NCBI GenBank assembly: GCA_015698285.1
Contig: CP048685.1
Location: forward strand, 1,054,001-1,118,000
Reading direction: 5' to 3'
DNA length: 64,000 nucleotides
Source: Candidatus Nitronauta litoralis
Lineage (GTDB): Bacteria; Nitrospinota; Nitrospinia; Nitrospinales; Nitrospinaceae
Shown in pieces: positions 11,701-18,741 of this stretch. The stretch's first letter is position 1; each line of letters opens with the position of its first letter. A program made the position numbers and the translations under genes. The notes beneath the pieces are model-generated. The model was not told the origin of the DNA. It searched no databases and saw only the letters and a list, made by a program, of their open reading frames with translations.

Positions 11701-13054
11701 TAAATCATCCCTGTTCGATTACGGAGCGGATCGTGCACGGATTGTCCAAACTGATGATACCGGCAGAAAAATCCATTACGCGGGTAGTTTGTACGAGAAA
11801 GAGATCGATCCGGGCGTAACAACCTACACGCACACGCATTATTTGCCTGGCAGTGGTGGCACCGTTGCCATTTACAAGACGACGGAGGTCATTGGCAATA
11901 GCCCAACGCCAGTCGGCACGTTCTACCTGCACCGGGATCATCTGGGTTCTGTGGTGGTGATCACGGATGATGCGGGCGTCGCTGTGGATGAATTGTCTTA
12001 CGACGCGCACGGCAGAAGGCGTAACAACACGGATTGGGTGGACTACGGTGCATCCGTTACATCCCCCGCAACCACACAGCGCGGCTTCACCGGGCACGAG
12101 CATCTCGATCATGTGGGATTGATTCACATGAACGGTCGCGTGCAGGACCCGGTCCTCGGACGCTTCCTCTCCGCCGATCCGTTCGTCCAGTTCCCGGAGA
12201 ATCTTCAATCCTTCAACCGCTACACCTACGTCAACAACAATCCCCTTTCTTTCACCGACCCGAGTGGGTTTCATTGGGAAGACAATCTGGTGACTAATTC
12301 CGACGGAAAGCTTGTTTTCACTATTGGTGGAAATCAAGTTCCTCTTGGAGGTGGTTCCCTCAGCTTTATTTTGCAGGCTGATTTTGGTGAATGGCAAGAA
12401 TTTGCACACAGTTCTAACCGGGAAAATTTAGGGGATACATTTACCCCCGGAATAGCCAATATAAATCAGGCGTCTTTCGAAAATACTACATGGATTTCGC
12501 AGGGTTCAGACCTTGATAGAGGTTTTGGTCCAGATTTCAATGAAGAATTGTGTGGGGAGTGTACCCAAACCGCAATTGAAGCAGCTTTGTTTGGATTGTT
12601 CCTTGATTCAGTAAACCCTGCTAAAATTCCGTTTGTCGGAAAAGCCTTCTCATACCTCAAGGGTGTCGCGGATGAAGGCTTTTCGTTCGCCAAAGGTTTA
12701 TTTGGATTTGGAAACGGTGGTAATATTGTACAGAAGGGATTGGACGGTGTTCCAGTAGAGACATTTGAAGGTACGATTAAACGTAGAGTACTAGAGAATG
12801 ATACGGATGCCTTTAGATTTTCCGGTGGAGTTTCTGATCCTAAAGGTCGGTTCTTAACTACGCGTCAAACTCTACGGCAAATTGATTCTCCTCAAGATGC
12901 ACAGCGTGTTCTGCAATTACCAGAAGGCGCGACCGCAGATACTTTAAATAAGTTTACTATCCCTAAAGATACAGAGATCTTCGTAGGTAGGGTCAAGGGC
13001 GGACCTTCTGGAGCTACTCAAGTGTTTATCAAAGATCCGAGGGTTCTCAAATGA
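5738..13054 (+). CDS. Secreted SpvB/FG-GAP/RHS-repeat polymorphic toxin
   Basis: Giant 2438-residue RHS protein. A signal peptide (hydrophobic segment about residues 8-28, ending ANA) leads to an SpvB-type N-terminal domain (GRGGMQPNLSLKYDS, GLLGMGWMLGG). Many FG-GAP/VCBS repeats of the GDxNGDGxxD type follow in two blocks, then YD/RHS repeats, and the RHS-associated core ending GRFLSADP (about 2141-2148) and DPSG (2174-2177). This architecture resembles Tc-toxin B/C and SpvB proteins, in which an RHS cocoon holds the C-terminal toxin. After the core, a linker (GFGPDF at 2262-2267, FGFGNGG near 2325) leads to a tip of about 105 residues, with FRFSGG, KGRFLTT, FTIPKDT and GATQVFI. Such tips are common in RHS proteins, but I cannot name the activity. 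The tip is more AT-rich than the core. It overlaps its immunity candidate by ATGA. AAGAAAG precedes the start. Confidence 0.92.
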   Translation: MLRKQFPLFLTCLVVSILVLMPIGNYANATIPGATPIQDAVAKSGAVNLSVPIQVPPGRGGMQPNLSLKYDSHSGNGLLGMGWMLGGLSVITRCPATLAQDTSSDPVDYDSTDKFCMDGKRLMAISGTYGAHETEYRTEINDFTQVKSYQSAGGGPSYFQAYNRSGQLLVYGYNADSKIEAQGRSDNAVRVWALEKIMDTSGNYMTFEYDEEFADGSFRIKRINYSGNDGAGSLPHSSVRFEYETRLDATPRYQGGSKIQQLYRLKSIKTYVDENLVKSYDLAYKAETAIIPSKLETITECDATPECKAPISFGWEGENTGIFYGNTQYADVDTLSAQRVFGRGDINGDGRDDVIYAGGSPNLSISANLNNGWNFSSSIQTTSSGSYSTNQCKVMYGDFNRDGLTDVSCLYNSHFGPAQEKKMFVSLGLGNGTFQTSLSTTVLGSGFSGYAGTSGVGDINGDGIDDLIIERGDVVGNGKNVRIYHSVGNGVGTFGTLYSSLVYAPAMPQFSKSDTFFQDINGDGNTDVVIIKHNTSGSNPVRVDTSLSNGQGAFLPLKGIETINGLSSDAPDVKKVFGDVNGDGLVDILLVRFDTSVVRVYTILNLGDEKFSDLSATTFQIAGSPGLPDSGYRLILGDFNSDGKADLGFGKGDTDGTHLYTALSLGNGLFGATNHYHLDQGQDTSDFDVDGWSGLFSGDGAADISLLARSPSSGVYYRTAIAEGNKAANKIISVTDSLGKATTFTYAPLTDSTVYTKGSGGSFPIVDYTGPLWVLKERKEQNGIGTNTNDTTYKYTGAKIHKQGRGFLCFTYIEATDVARGTRTTTTYRQDFPFVGRVWRTETRQTSNNLLISETGNQFDSLLLEGLNFPYLKTSTQKSYELDGSLVSTQTTEQTDIDNYGNTKVSKVTLSGGDDIFITETNNLYYNDTANWILGMLQESKVTQSGATLIAPVNASGFTNMDYQTVKGDINGDGSEDLIYEGHGDLGVRVYTALSNGDGTFGDATLGVSEVGNFSQLTFLTGDFNGDNFTDIAYALADISGIQIHVARGVGDGSFHPTQLTQYAGSWGGAWKAVTGDFDNGGKTDICFTLLYDTAIGNYVVLSQGDGTFGQLESTTIPGSWGGWGQNDVIVGDFNNDGWTDLSYYILNDPSGIHHQTLLSDGNGKFGLTPVPSNPYPYAIDKNWKPITGDFDGDGGTDVSYYKVTANGLENITSLSGGNGAFGVATISLTAGTFGPGWDAFPGDFDGNGKTDVIFENPTAAGADVYTLLADSQGVLGVGIYSTLSTDDWSSYVPLVGNFDGDTAGRADILYTNPDPLSFSVNVALSDSNNNGQFLAINTSTPFSQGSSTRSVNFWYYPNNGLLHQEVLEYDPNNPTSDLRHETTYQYDAYGNQIEAKVTGPELDPAGRITQQDFVDPTNDPSSIVGLFPYKTTNAKGHSETALFNPAFGVQTELTGPNGLVTSWVHDTFGRQTLENRADGTSATTTLEICPIDCGISGGFNRVKVEVSGQPDVTEITDKFGRAIRTQTIGFDGTKIFADTEYDALSRVVKVSKPYFENETVYWNETQYDLLNRPTKQIHPDASETNMAYFPLQVDTTNARGYTTSRFSNVRGELVQVTDALNGNIFYFYDTQGNLVATMDNAGNTSYMNYDIRGRKTSLFDPDTGTTQYAYNAADELIWQKDAKHQVTTFQYDLLGRLRFRIDDADGTPEQSEWIYDLAANGVGKLDSVKRKGVEESRYTYDSVGRSSTVTHTIEGVAYTYTSTYDTASRLETLTYPTGVIIENQYTADTGYLEKVINQSDGNKEVWVVKEMNAEGQLKEALLGNGITNTWQYKAETSLIEKIQAGLGSPTDRQDMSFLFDAVGNLEERRDHRQLDGNNDPLTEKFTYDELNRMTMSTVINSNVTHYPKAYYYSAIGNLIHKSGVGNYLYQNGKPHAVSSTDNNGVVTLYAYDSNGNMVASGSNLALPTKVLAYNAFDKPTYINYGGNKSSLFDYGADRARIVQTDDTGRKIHYAGSLYEKEIDPGVTTYTHTHYLPGSGGTVAIYKTTEVIGNSPTPVGTFYLHRDHLGSVVVITDDAGVAVDELSYDAHGRRRNNTDWVDYGASVTSPATTQRGFTGHEHLDHVGLIHMNGRVQDPVLGRFLSADPFVQFPENLQSFNRYTYVNNNPLSFTDPSGFHWEDNLVTNSDGKLVFTIGGNQVPLGGGSLSFILQADFGEWQEFAHSSNRENLGDTFTPGIANINQASFENTTWISQGSDLDRGFGPDFNEELCGECTQTAIEAALFGLFLDSVNPAKIPFVGKAFSYLKGVADEGFSFAKGLFGFGNGGNIVQKGLDGVPVETFEGTIKRRVLENDTDAFRFSGGVSDPKGRFLTTRQTLRQIDSPQDAQRVLQLPEGATADTLNKFTIPKDTEIFVGRVKGGPSGATQVFIKDPRVLK

Positions 13055-13356
13055 TTTTAAGAGAAACTACCGATATTCTTCGAGAAATTGAGTTGCTTCT
13101 TGAATCTTGTAAAGTCGGGTACGCTGTTATTCCGAAAAAATATAGAGAAGAACTTGAGAAATTATCATCTGATGATTCAAGCGGTAATCAATCTGTATTA
13201 TCAGAAATCAAACGAAATATGTTTGCTGGCATGGGGAGCCTTAATGATGTTTGGATTAGTGAAGATAACGGGCATGTTGTGAAAGATGAGGTCTCGGTTA
13301 ATAAAGAATTAGAAAGATTACGAAATAAACTACGTCAAATATTAGAGAATTATTAA
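13051..13356 (+). CDS. Putative immunity protein for the RHS tip
   Basis: A 101-residue, acidic, probably helical cytoplasmic protein overlaps the RHS stop codon by ATGA, so it is translationally coupled to the toxin, the normal position for a cognate immunity gene. It contains the segment FAGMGSLNDVWI followed by a charged, Leu-rich C-terminal helix. From memory this GMGSxND motif occurs in small RHS-associated immunity proteins (DUF6966-like); that family name is tentative. Its base composition is AT-rich like the tip, consistent with the toxin tip and immunity gene moving as one cassette. Confidence 0.8.
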   Translation: MILRETTDILREIELLLESCKVGYAVIPKKYREELEKLSSDDSSGNQSVLSEIKRNMFAGMGSLNDVWISEDNGHVVKDEVSVNKELERLRNKLRQILENY

Positions 13357-13420
13357 ATGCAGTAAGAACCATTTTCCTTTACAGTCATGCAAAATACTTG
13401 ATATTCCTCCAGTACTTTTC

Positions 13421-13556
13421 AGCACTCCACCACCACGTACTTCGCGAAGGCGTATTACTATTCAACGATTGGCAATATCATCCACAAGTCGGGCGTAGGA
13501 AATTTCAAGTACGAGAACGGTAAGCCGCATGCGGCATCCAGCACCCACAACTAAGG
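13421..13556 (+). pseudogene. Relic of RHS core DNA
   Basis: 13446-13556 aligns base for base with 11461-11571 of the intact RHS gene (offset 1985). It reads KAYYYSTIGNIIHKSGVGN, then a segment like YENGKPHAASS, before a stop. A weaker match extends upstream to about 13421. There is no start codon or continuing frame, so it is a dead fragment. It comes from about 320 residues upstream of the tip junction. Such remnants accompany displaced RHS tips and provide homology for recombination. Confidence 0.85.
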
Positions 13557-13566
13557 GTAACAGCTT

Positions 13567-13750
13567 TTTGTGTAATCTTGCCTGGAATTTAATGCAACTC
13601 ACCTTCATTTCCGGGAGTTTTAGAGAACAGCCAACATGCGCCAACACTAAGTATATAAACACGCTAAGAAGAATCTGGAACTAAAGCGAAATCCTGACTT
13701 GAACCCTTCTAATCGGTAGGTCGCAGGTTCGAATCCTGCCAGGCGCGCCA
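13567..13750 (+). repeat. Attachment-type repeat, copy B (tRNA-Arg 3' half, CCA-bearing)
   Basis: 13706-13747 repeats the tRNA-Arg 3' half (5151-5192) with one mismatch, and here is followed by CCA (13748-13750), unlike the real tRNA. The preceding 140 nt (from TGTGTAAT-like sequence at about 13568) resemble the 140 nt before copy C, notably the shared AAAGCGAAATCCTGACTTG. Compared with copies A and C it lacks about 70 nt just after the tRNA end. It cannot form a tRNA because the 5' half is absent. Confidence 0.88.
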
Positions 13751-13776
13751 CCTACAAGTGTGGCAATAGTATTTAA

Positions 13777-14382
13777 ATGCAGTCAAATAAAGATTTGACC
13801 CCTTTATTTATGGATAACGGTTTTGGGCCGGATTTTAAAAGAATATTATGTGGGGATTGCACCCGACAGGATGTCAGGGACAAAATTGAAGACGTTTCAG
13901 TTGACTCACTTCCTGTTGGGAAAGCGGCTGGTTTTTTAAATAAAATCCCTGGTCTTAAAAGTGCAGGATCTTACCTCAATGGAGTTTTTGAAAATGCATT
14001 TGAAAAGGTCTCTTCGTCCGTAAAAAGAATTTTTGGATTTGGAAACGGTGGTAAAATTGCCGATGATGAATTAGTTACTGTTTTTAGGGGAGTTAACCCT
14101 ACCCATCCTGGATTTGCAAATGCTCAAAAGGGAATTGCTAAACCACGAAGCCCAATTTCCGGGCATAGTAGTCCAGAATTGCATAATGAGGGTATTACTC
14201 AGAGTAAATTTGTATCAGCCACAAATAACCGAAACGTTGCCGAGCGCTTTTCCGGCCATAATGGGGTTATACTTGAAAAACGAATTCCTCGTTCAGGATT
14301 GACTACTTCGCCAGATAAATTTAAGGAGGCCGAAGTGTTGATAAGAGGTGGTTTTAGAGGAGCAAAAGTTACTAAACCATGA
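13777..14382 (+). CDS. Orphan RHS tip with ADP-ribosyltransferase-like toxin
   Basis: The 201-residue frame (or 190 residues from the ATG at 13810) lacks any RHS core but begins, from 13810, with the same linker that precedes the tip of the intact RHS protein: NGFGPDF, LCGDCT and FGFGNGG. The final 105 residues differ completely. They show VFRGVN (Arg104), SKFVSAT (Ser147-Thr149), then VILEKRIP and EAEVLIRGG (Glu184-x-Glu186), matching the R-S-ExE pattern of ADP-ribosyltransferase toxins. No Shine-Dalgarno precedes either ATG, and residues 1-11 are translated from attachment-repeat DNA, so it may be silent until recombined onto the RHS core. It overlaps the next gene by ATGA, as the parent toxin does. 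Confidence 0.82.
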   Translation: MQSNKDLTPLFMDNGFGPDFKRILCGDCTRQDVRDKIEDVSVDSLPVGKAAGFLNKIPGLKSAGSYLNGVFENAFEKVSSSVKRIFGFGNGGKIADDELVTVFRGVNPTHPGFANAQKGIAKPRSPISGHSSPELHNEGITQSKFVSATNNRNVAERFSGHNGVILEKRIPRSGLTTSPDKFKEAEVLIRGGFRGAKVTKP

Positions 14383-14711
14383 AAATAATTGATAAACATC
14401 GATTTTTAAAACTATTATCTGAAGTAGAAAACTTCCCTTATTCTGATAGTTTAAATCAAATGAGGGACTATTTGGTGTCCGCGCCAGTACCGGGGAAAGA
14501 AATTCAAGAAATTTATTCCAGAAGATTTGAAACCGCAGGAAATGATTTTGATGGATTTAATGAACTTTTACAAATACTCCCAACGCTTTCAAACTTGAAA
14601 GTAAAAATTCATTCGTTTGATTTAAATTCTAAACGTTTTATTTTTTTTACAGACCCGCAAACAAAAATAATTTATGGTTCCCTTGTCGAGCGAAATCCAA
14701 GTCAGAAATGA
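14379..14711 (+). CDS. Putative immunity protein for the orphan tip
   Basis: A 110-residue protein starts inside the stop codon of the orphan tip (ATGA overlap), exactly copying the toxin/immunity arrangement at 13051. The sequence is unrelated to the first immunity candidate and matches no family I recognise. It is AT-rich with alternating helical (FLKLLSEVENF, FNELLQILPTL) and strand-like (LKVKIHSF, KRFIFFTDPQ) segments. Its function is inferred only from position and coupling. Confidence 0.72.
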   Translation: MKIIDKHRFLKLLSEVENFPYSDSLNQMRDYLVSAPVPGKEIQEIYSRRFETAGNDFDGFNELLQILPTLSNLKVKIHSFDLNSKRFIFFTDPQTKIIYGSLVERNPSQK

Positions 14712-14866
14712 CATCCACAATTCCCATTTAAGGTTAAGTTAAAGGGTCATCCATTAGCGGTGTCCGTGTCAAGGGATGATCGTGTTAAAGGGGCAATTCT
14801 TTTTTTTTTACTACGTTTGATTTCAGTTATTCCTCTGAATGTAGCGGCTTAATCTGTTAGGTGTAA

Positions 14867-15126
<260 letters not shown>

Positions 15127-15301
15127 ATGAGGAGGGCGATTCAAAACCATTTTTAAATCCCTCAACATTTTTATACCAGCTAAATGCTGAATAAATTCCT
15201 TCCTGTTTTCTAACTATTTGAAAACCTAATCATAATAAAAAAATTGTAGTTTGGGGCAATTGAATCCTGGGAAAGGTTGACTCCTGAAACCCCAAACCGT
15301 T

Positions 15302-17749
15302 TTGTTTGACTTGAGACCAGACGCCAAAACCTTCGATCCGGGGCCGGTCTCAAAAGATATTTCGATTTCCCTCAAACAGGCCTTTTCTGCTTTGGGGGTC
15401 GATTTCTCCAGTGGTCATCGGCTCGCTGAAACCCTGCCCTTTTCCCTGAAGGACACTACCGTGGGCTCTGAAAGTGAATTGCAAACTGCGGTGGTTGGGG
15501 CTCCCGGTTCGGTTGACCTGCCCTTAACTATCCAGCAATCGAGTTTCTTTTCCAATGTAATCAAACGCTGCCAAACAGGAGAGACCAATCCACGAACACG
15601 GACTGGCATCGAAGCCTATCTGTCCGACAATGAGAATCAAGTTTGGGAAAACAGCTGGGTTCGATTTAAGGTGGATCGACTGAGCGGGCTTGCCCGGGAT
15701 GTGCTTGAAACCGACTTAAGAGAAAATCGTGGGGACCCTCAATCAAAACCGCGTTCCGATCAGGATCGCTTTCTATTTAAACAAAACGGGGAGTCCTGGC
15801 TACGCGTTCCGGTCAGTTACCTTTTGAAATTGTCTTTGGCGGATTTCCTGGGCCGAACCAAAAACCTGGACGCTGCCTGCCGTTCCACAGGCATAAAACT
15901 ACTCGACCATTTTTTAAACGACAACACCTCTCCTGAGACCCACTCCTTCTATGTTCAATTTACGAAATTAAATGAGAATTGCGGATCCGCTGCTGCGCGG
16001 GAAAAGTCACTACGTTTTCTTTTCACTCAAACACTTGTTTTGTATGCCGATCAAACCTTCCAATTAAAGGAAAACGGACAAAAAACGATTGTATTTTTTT
16101 CTCCGCATGCTCCTGTACGTCAAAAGCGTCTCAACGAATGCATACCAGACTCGTTTTACCGCGAATTGTTTATGAGCCCCTGCCTTTCGGGTTGGAATCG
16201 TGGAGAAGATAAACACGCTTACATGGGATTGTGTCACGAGGTATTGAGCCGCAGCCAGCTCAATACCCTGAACAAACTGCGCGAGTCAGGAATCTTGAAT
16301 AACAACCTGATTACGCTCCCCAATATTTCAAATATCAGCCTGGCGAATAATGGCACCCACGTGAGTCTGGGGAGTTTAAGGCTGGGTGCCGCACTCACCG
16401 ATCCCGCTTCCGGGTTTACGGAGAAACATGAAAAATATGTTGGTGATCTGGTAATTAAAGTATACGAGCATTTTCTGCCTCTGTTCGTTGGCCTTTACAG
16501 TGCAGCACCCTACCGCTTGGACTTTATGGATTTTCATCCTGAAAAGGCCTTGGGGTTTCTGGCTCATGAACTGCACTACACACATCTTCGAATGATCTGG
16601 CGTCGGTGGAAAAAAAAGGCACGGATGAAGTTGTTTCAAAAACCGATCACTCCTTTTGGGCCTCTTTGGATTGATTCAACCATCCGTACCCTGTTCGGTC
16701 TTCATGGGGATTATGTTCCCGACTGGCGCTTGCTCGATTATCTGGTGTGTTTGATGAGCACCGAAAACTTCCCGGCATTGAACGGTGTTCAGGGAAACCA
16801 GGAGCGTCTTGCCAAAGATCTCATGCATCTTGGTGTTTTCCACGAAAAAATGCCTTTGTATCTTTTTTGCAGACAACGGATTCAATCAGTCATGGGATTT
16901 TCAGGTTTCGAAAGCCGGTTTTTTTCCCTGTTCGATAGTTTGAAAGAAGATTTTGCACATGCCATCAATCTCAAGCAGTTGATTCTGCTGATGGCGTTTC
17001 GCCTTGTTGCAACTGGACGGATCACCCACCGTTCAATTCCGGACACGCCATTTGCAGAAAGTGAACGGCGACAAGTGGCCTTTGCTTCTGCCATAGGGTT
17101 ACCCACCTTTTTTATACGGGGCAAATCTCCTAATATTTTTCTAAAAAACCTGATTCGCCCGGCAGCAGGAGTCCGCCAAAGCAGTCGCTATTCAGGGTAC
17201 CTTCGTGTTCATGTGGCCGAGTTTCGCCGGTGTTGTGTTGACTACTTGAAAAAAGAAGCAAGTGACCTGGCCGATTTGCTTGGAATGAATGAGACTCTTG
17301 AGGACCTATCATTGCGTGTAAAAGAACCTGATATGGCTTCTGCCTTTGGGAAACTGAATCACAGAATTCTTGAAGCCACTGGAGTAAGTCACCCTTTCAA
17401 GTTGTCAGCAGAGGATTTTAACCTGGCGGCGGAGGAAGTCTACCGGGAACCGCTTCGGCAACGTTACATTAATGAAGGGATGGCCGCCCTGCAGCAAGGT
17501 TTCGAGAGTGGTTCGCCTCTCAGCCGTTTTGTTCAAAACAATAATCCTGCCTTTTTCCGCCAATCTCAGGGAGATCGTGGAGGGATCCGCTTTCAAGAAA
17601 CTCTTAACCAATTTAATGAAGGAACCCTCGACCCGATACGGTTGGAGGTTTTAATGAAACTTCTCCTCTGGACATTTACCTATGAACGGGAACAATCGGA
17701 CCAGAAAACCAGATTCTCAATCACCGGTTCCAACTCATCAGTATATTGA
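15302..17749 (+). CDS. Unrecognised 815-residue protein, first gene of a lipid-linked operon
   Basis: No family was recognised. The protein is soluble, without a signal peptide or clear membrane segment, and mostly helical. Notable parts are a basic stretch (RMIWRRWKKKARMKLF, about residues 435-450) after a FLAHELHYTH segment (about 419-428), and a Cys/Arg-rich FRRCCVDYLKKEASDLADLL near 640. Start choice is uncertain. TTG at 15302 is used, but GGGAAAGG lies about 25 nt upstream, nearer the non-standard CTG at 15284; a stop at 15278 limits upstream extension. Its 3' end overlaps the phosphatidylserine decarboxylase-like gene by 68 nt, arguing for cotranscription and a related role. It is the first gene past the island boundary. 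Confidence 0.75.
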   Translation: MFDLRPDAKTFDPGPVSKDISISLKQAFSALGVDFSSGHRLAETLPFSLKDTTVGSESELQTAVVGAPGSVDLPLTIQQSSFFSNVIKRCQTGETNPRTRTGIEAYLSDNENQVWENSWVRFKVDRLSGLARDVLETDLRENRGDPQSKPRSDQDRFLFKQNGESWLRVPVSYLLKLSLADFLGRTKNLDAACRSTGIKLLDHFLNDNTSPETHSFYVQFTKLNENCGSAAAREKSLRFLFTQTLVLYADQTFQLKENGQKTIVFFSPHAPVRQKRLNECIPDSFYRELFMSPCLSGWNRGEDKHAYMGLCHEVLSRSQLNTLNKLRESGILNNNLITLPNISNISLANNGTHVSLGSLRLGAALTDPASGFTEKHEKYVGDLVIKVYEHFLPLFVGLYSAAPYRLDFMDFHPEKALGFLAHELHYTHLRMIWRRWKKKARMKLFQKPITPFGPLWIDSTIRTLFGLHGDYVPDWRLLDYLVCLMSTENFPALNGVQGNQERLAKDLMHLGVFHEKMPLYLFCRQRIQSVMGFSGFESRFFSLFDSLKEDFAHAINLKQLILLMAFRLVATGRITHRSIPDTPFAESERRQVAFASAIGLPTFFIRGKSPNIFLKNLIRPAAGVRQSSRYSGYLRVHVAEFRRCCVDYLKKEASDLADLLGMNETLEDLSLRVKEPDMASAFGKLNHRILEATGVSHPFKLSAEDFNLAAEEVYREPLRQRYINEGMAALQQGFESGSPLSRFVQNNNPAFFRQSQGDRGGIRFQETLNQFNEGTLDPIRLEVLMKLLLWTFTYEREQSDQKTRFSITGSNSSVY

Positions 17750-18737
17750 CAGTGAAACCGGCCAGGTTTTGACCGAACAATTGTTTGGCGATCCCCTTAT
17801 TCGGTTCATTTATTCTGATCTGCGTGAACGCATCCCATTGATGTATGAGGCAGTGACCAATGCCCGAATGTCCAGTATTTTGGGTTTTTTAAACTTTGAA
17901 ACAAAACTGGGGGCTCGTCTTTGTGGACAGAGGCGTTGGCTCCGGAATAACCGCATTAACCTTGATGAATGCATGGAGCCCCCCCACCGGCTAGACACTC
18001 CAGGGAAGGTATTTGAACGCAAGATTCGCTATTGGGAAACACGACCCATGCCCACACAGAGTAATTGTGTGGTCTCGCCTGCGGATTCGCGGGTCATCGC
18101 AGGCTCGTTCGATGATCACTCCTTACTTGAAATAAAAAACAAGTTTTTTGATTTTGAAGAACTGCTGGCAAAAGACAAAACCCAATGGCTCGAAACCTTT
18201 CGCCATGGAAGTTTCTTAATATTTCGCCTTACTCCTGAAAAATACCATTTCAACCACCTGCCCGTCGCTGGCCGTGTGGTCGATGTCTATGATATTCCCG
18301 GCAACTACCATTCCTGCAACCCTACTGCTGTCGTTCATCTGGTCACACCCTATTCTAAAAATAAACGTTCGGTGACCATCATAAACACAGATGTACCTGG
18401 TGGAACCGGAGTGGGTATGGTAGCCATGATTGAAGTCGTGGCCTTGATGATTGGGGATATCCAACAATGCTACTCGGCAGAGCGGTACGATAATCCCGTT
18501 CCAATTGCTTCTGGAATGTTTCTTAAACGAGGGCAGCCAAAGAGCCTTTTCCGACCGGGGAGCAGCACAACGGTGTTGATGTTTGAAAATAATCGAATCT
18601 GTTTTAACCCTCGTCTTTTATTCAATCAACGCCATCCATGGGCTCAAAGCCGTTTTACCAAAAGTTTTGGCAAACCCCTGGTTGAAACAGATATCAAGGT
18701 CCGTTCCTGGGTGGCCACAGCAAAGGAAGTCGAATAA
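17682..18737 (+). CDS. Phosphatidylserine decarboxylase-family protein
   Basis: The 351-residue protein has the core of the self-cleaving, pyruvoyl-dependent decarboxylase family that converts phosphatidylserine to phosphatidylethanolamine. SPADSRV carries Asp135 and KYHFNHLPVAG carries His189. PGNYHSCNP is followed by RPGSSTTVLMF, in which cleavage would fall between Gly293 and Ser294. The full Asp-His-Ser processing set is therefore present. An N-terminal extension of about 120 residues is longer than in the housekeeping enzyme. It overlaps the preceding unknown gene by 68 nt and ends 4 nt before the Lgt-like gene. It may modify a dedicated lipid or peptide rather than bulk phospholipid, a suggestion from context only. 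Confidence 0.83.
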   Translation: MNGNNRTRKPDSQSPVPTHQYIDSETGQVLTEQLFGDPLIRFIYSDLRERIPLMYEAVTNARMSSILGFLNFETKLGARLCGQRRWLRNNRINLDECMEPPHRLDTPGKVFERKIRYWETRPMPTQSNCVVSPADSRVIAGSFDDHSLLEIKNKFFDFEELLAKDKTQWLETFRHGSFLIFRLTPEKYHFNHLPVAGRVVDVYDIPGNYHSCNPTAVVHLVTPYSKNKRSVTIINTDVPGGTGVGMVAMIEVVALMIGDIQQCYSAERYDNPVPIASGMFLKRGQPKSLFRPGSSTTVLMFENNRICFNPRLLFNQRHPWAQSRFTKSFGKPLVETDIKVRSWVATAKEVE

Positions 18738-18741
18738 GACA

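Noticed and set aside
13702-13750. Second and third tRNA-Arg genes at 13.7 and 15.0 kb
   Set aside because: Only the 3' half is present in each; the 5' acceptor and D-arm are replaced by unrelated sequence, so they cannot be tRNAs.
18583-18741. 53-residue N-terminal extension of the Lgt-like protein
   Set aside because: It lies entirely inside the decarboxylase gene in another frame; the ATG at 18742 gives a normal membrane-protein start.
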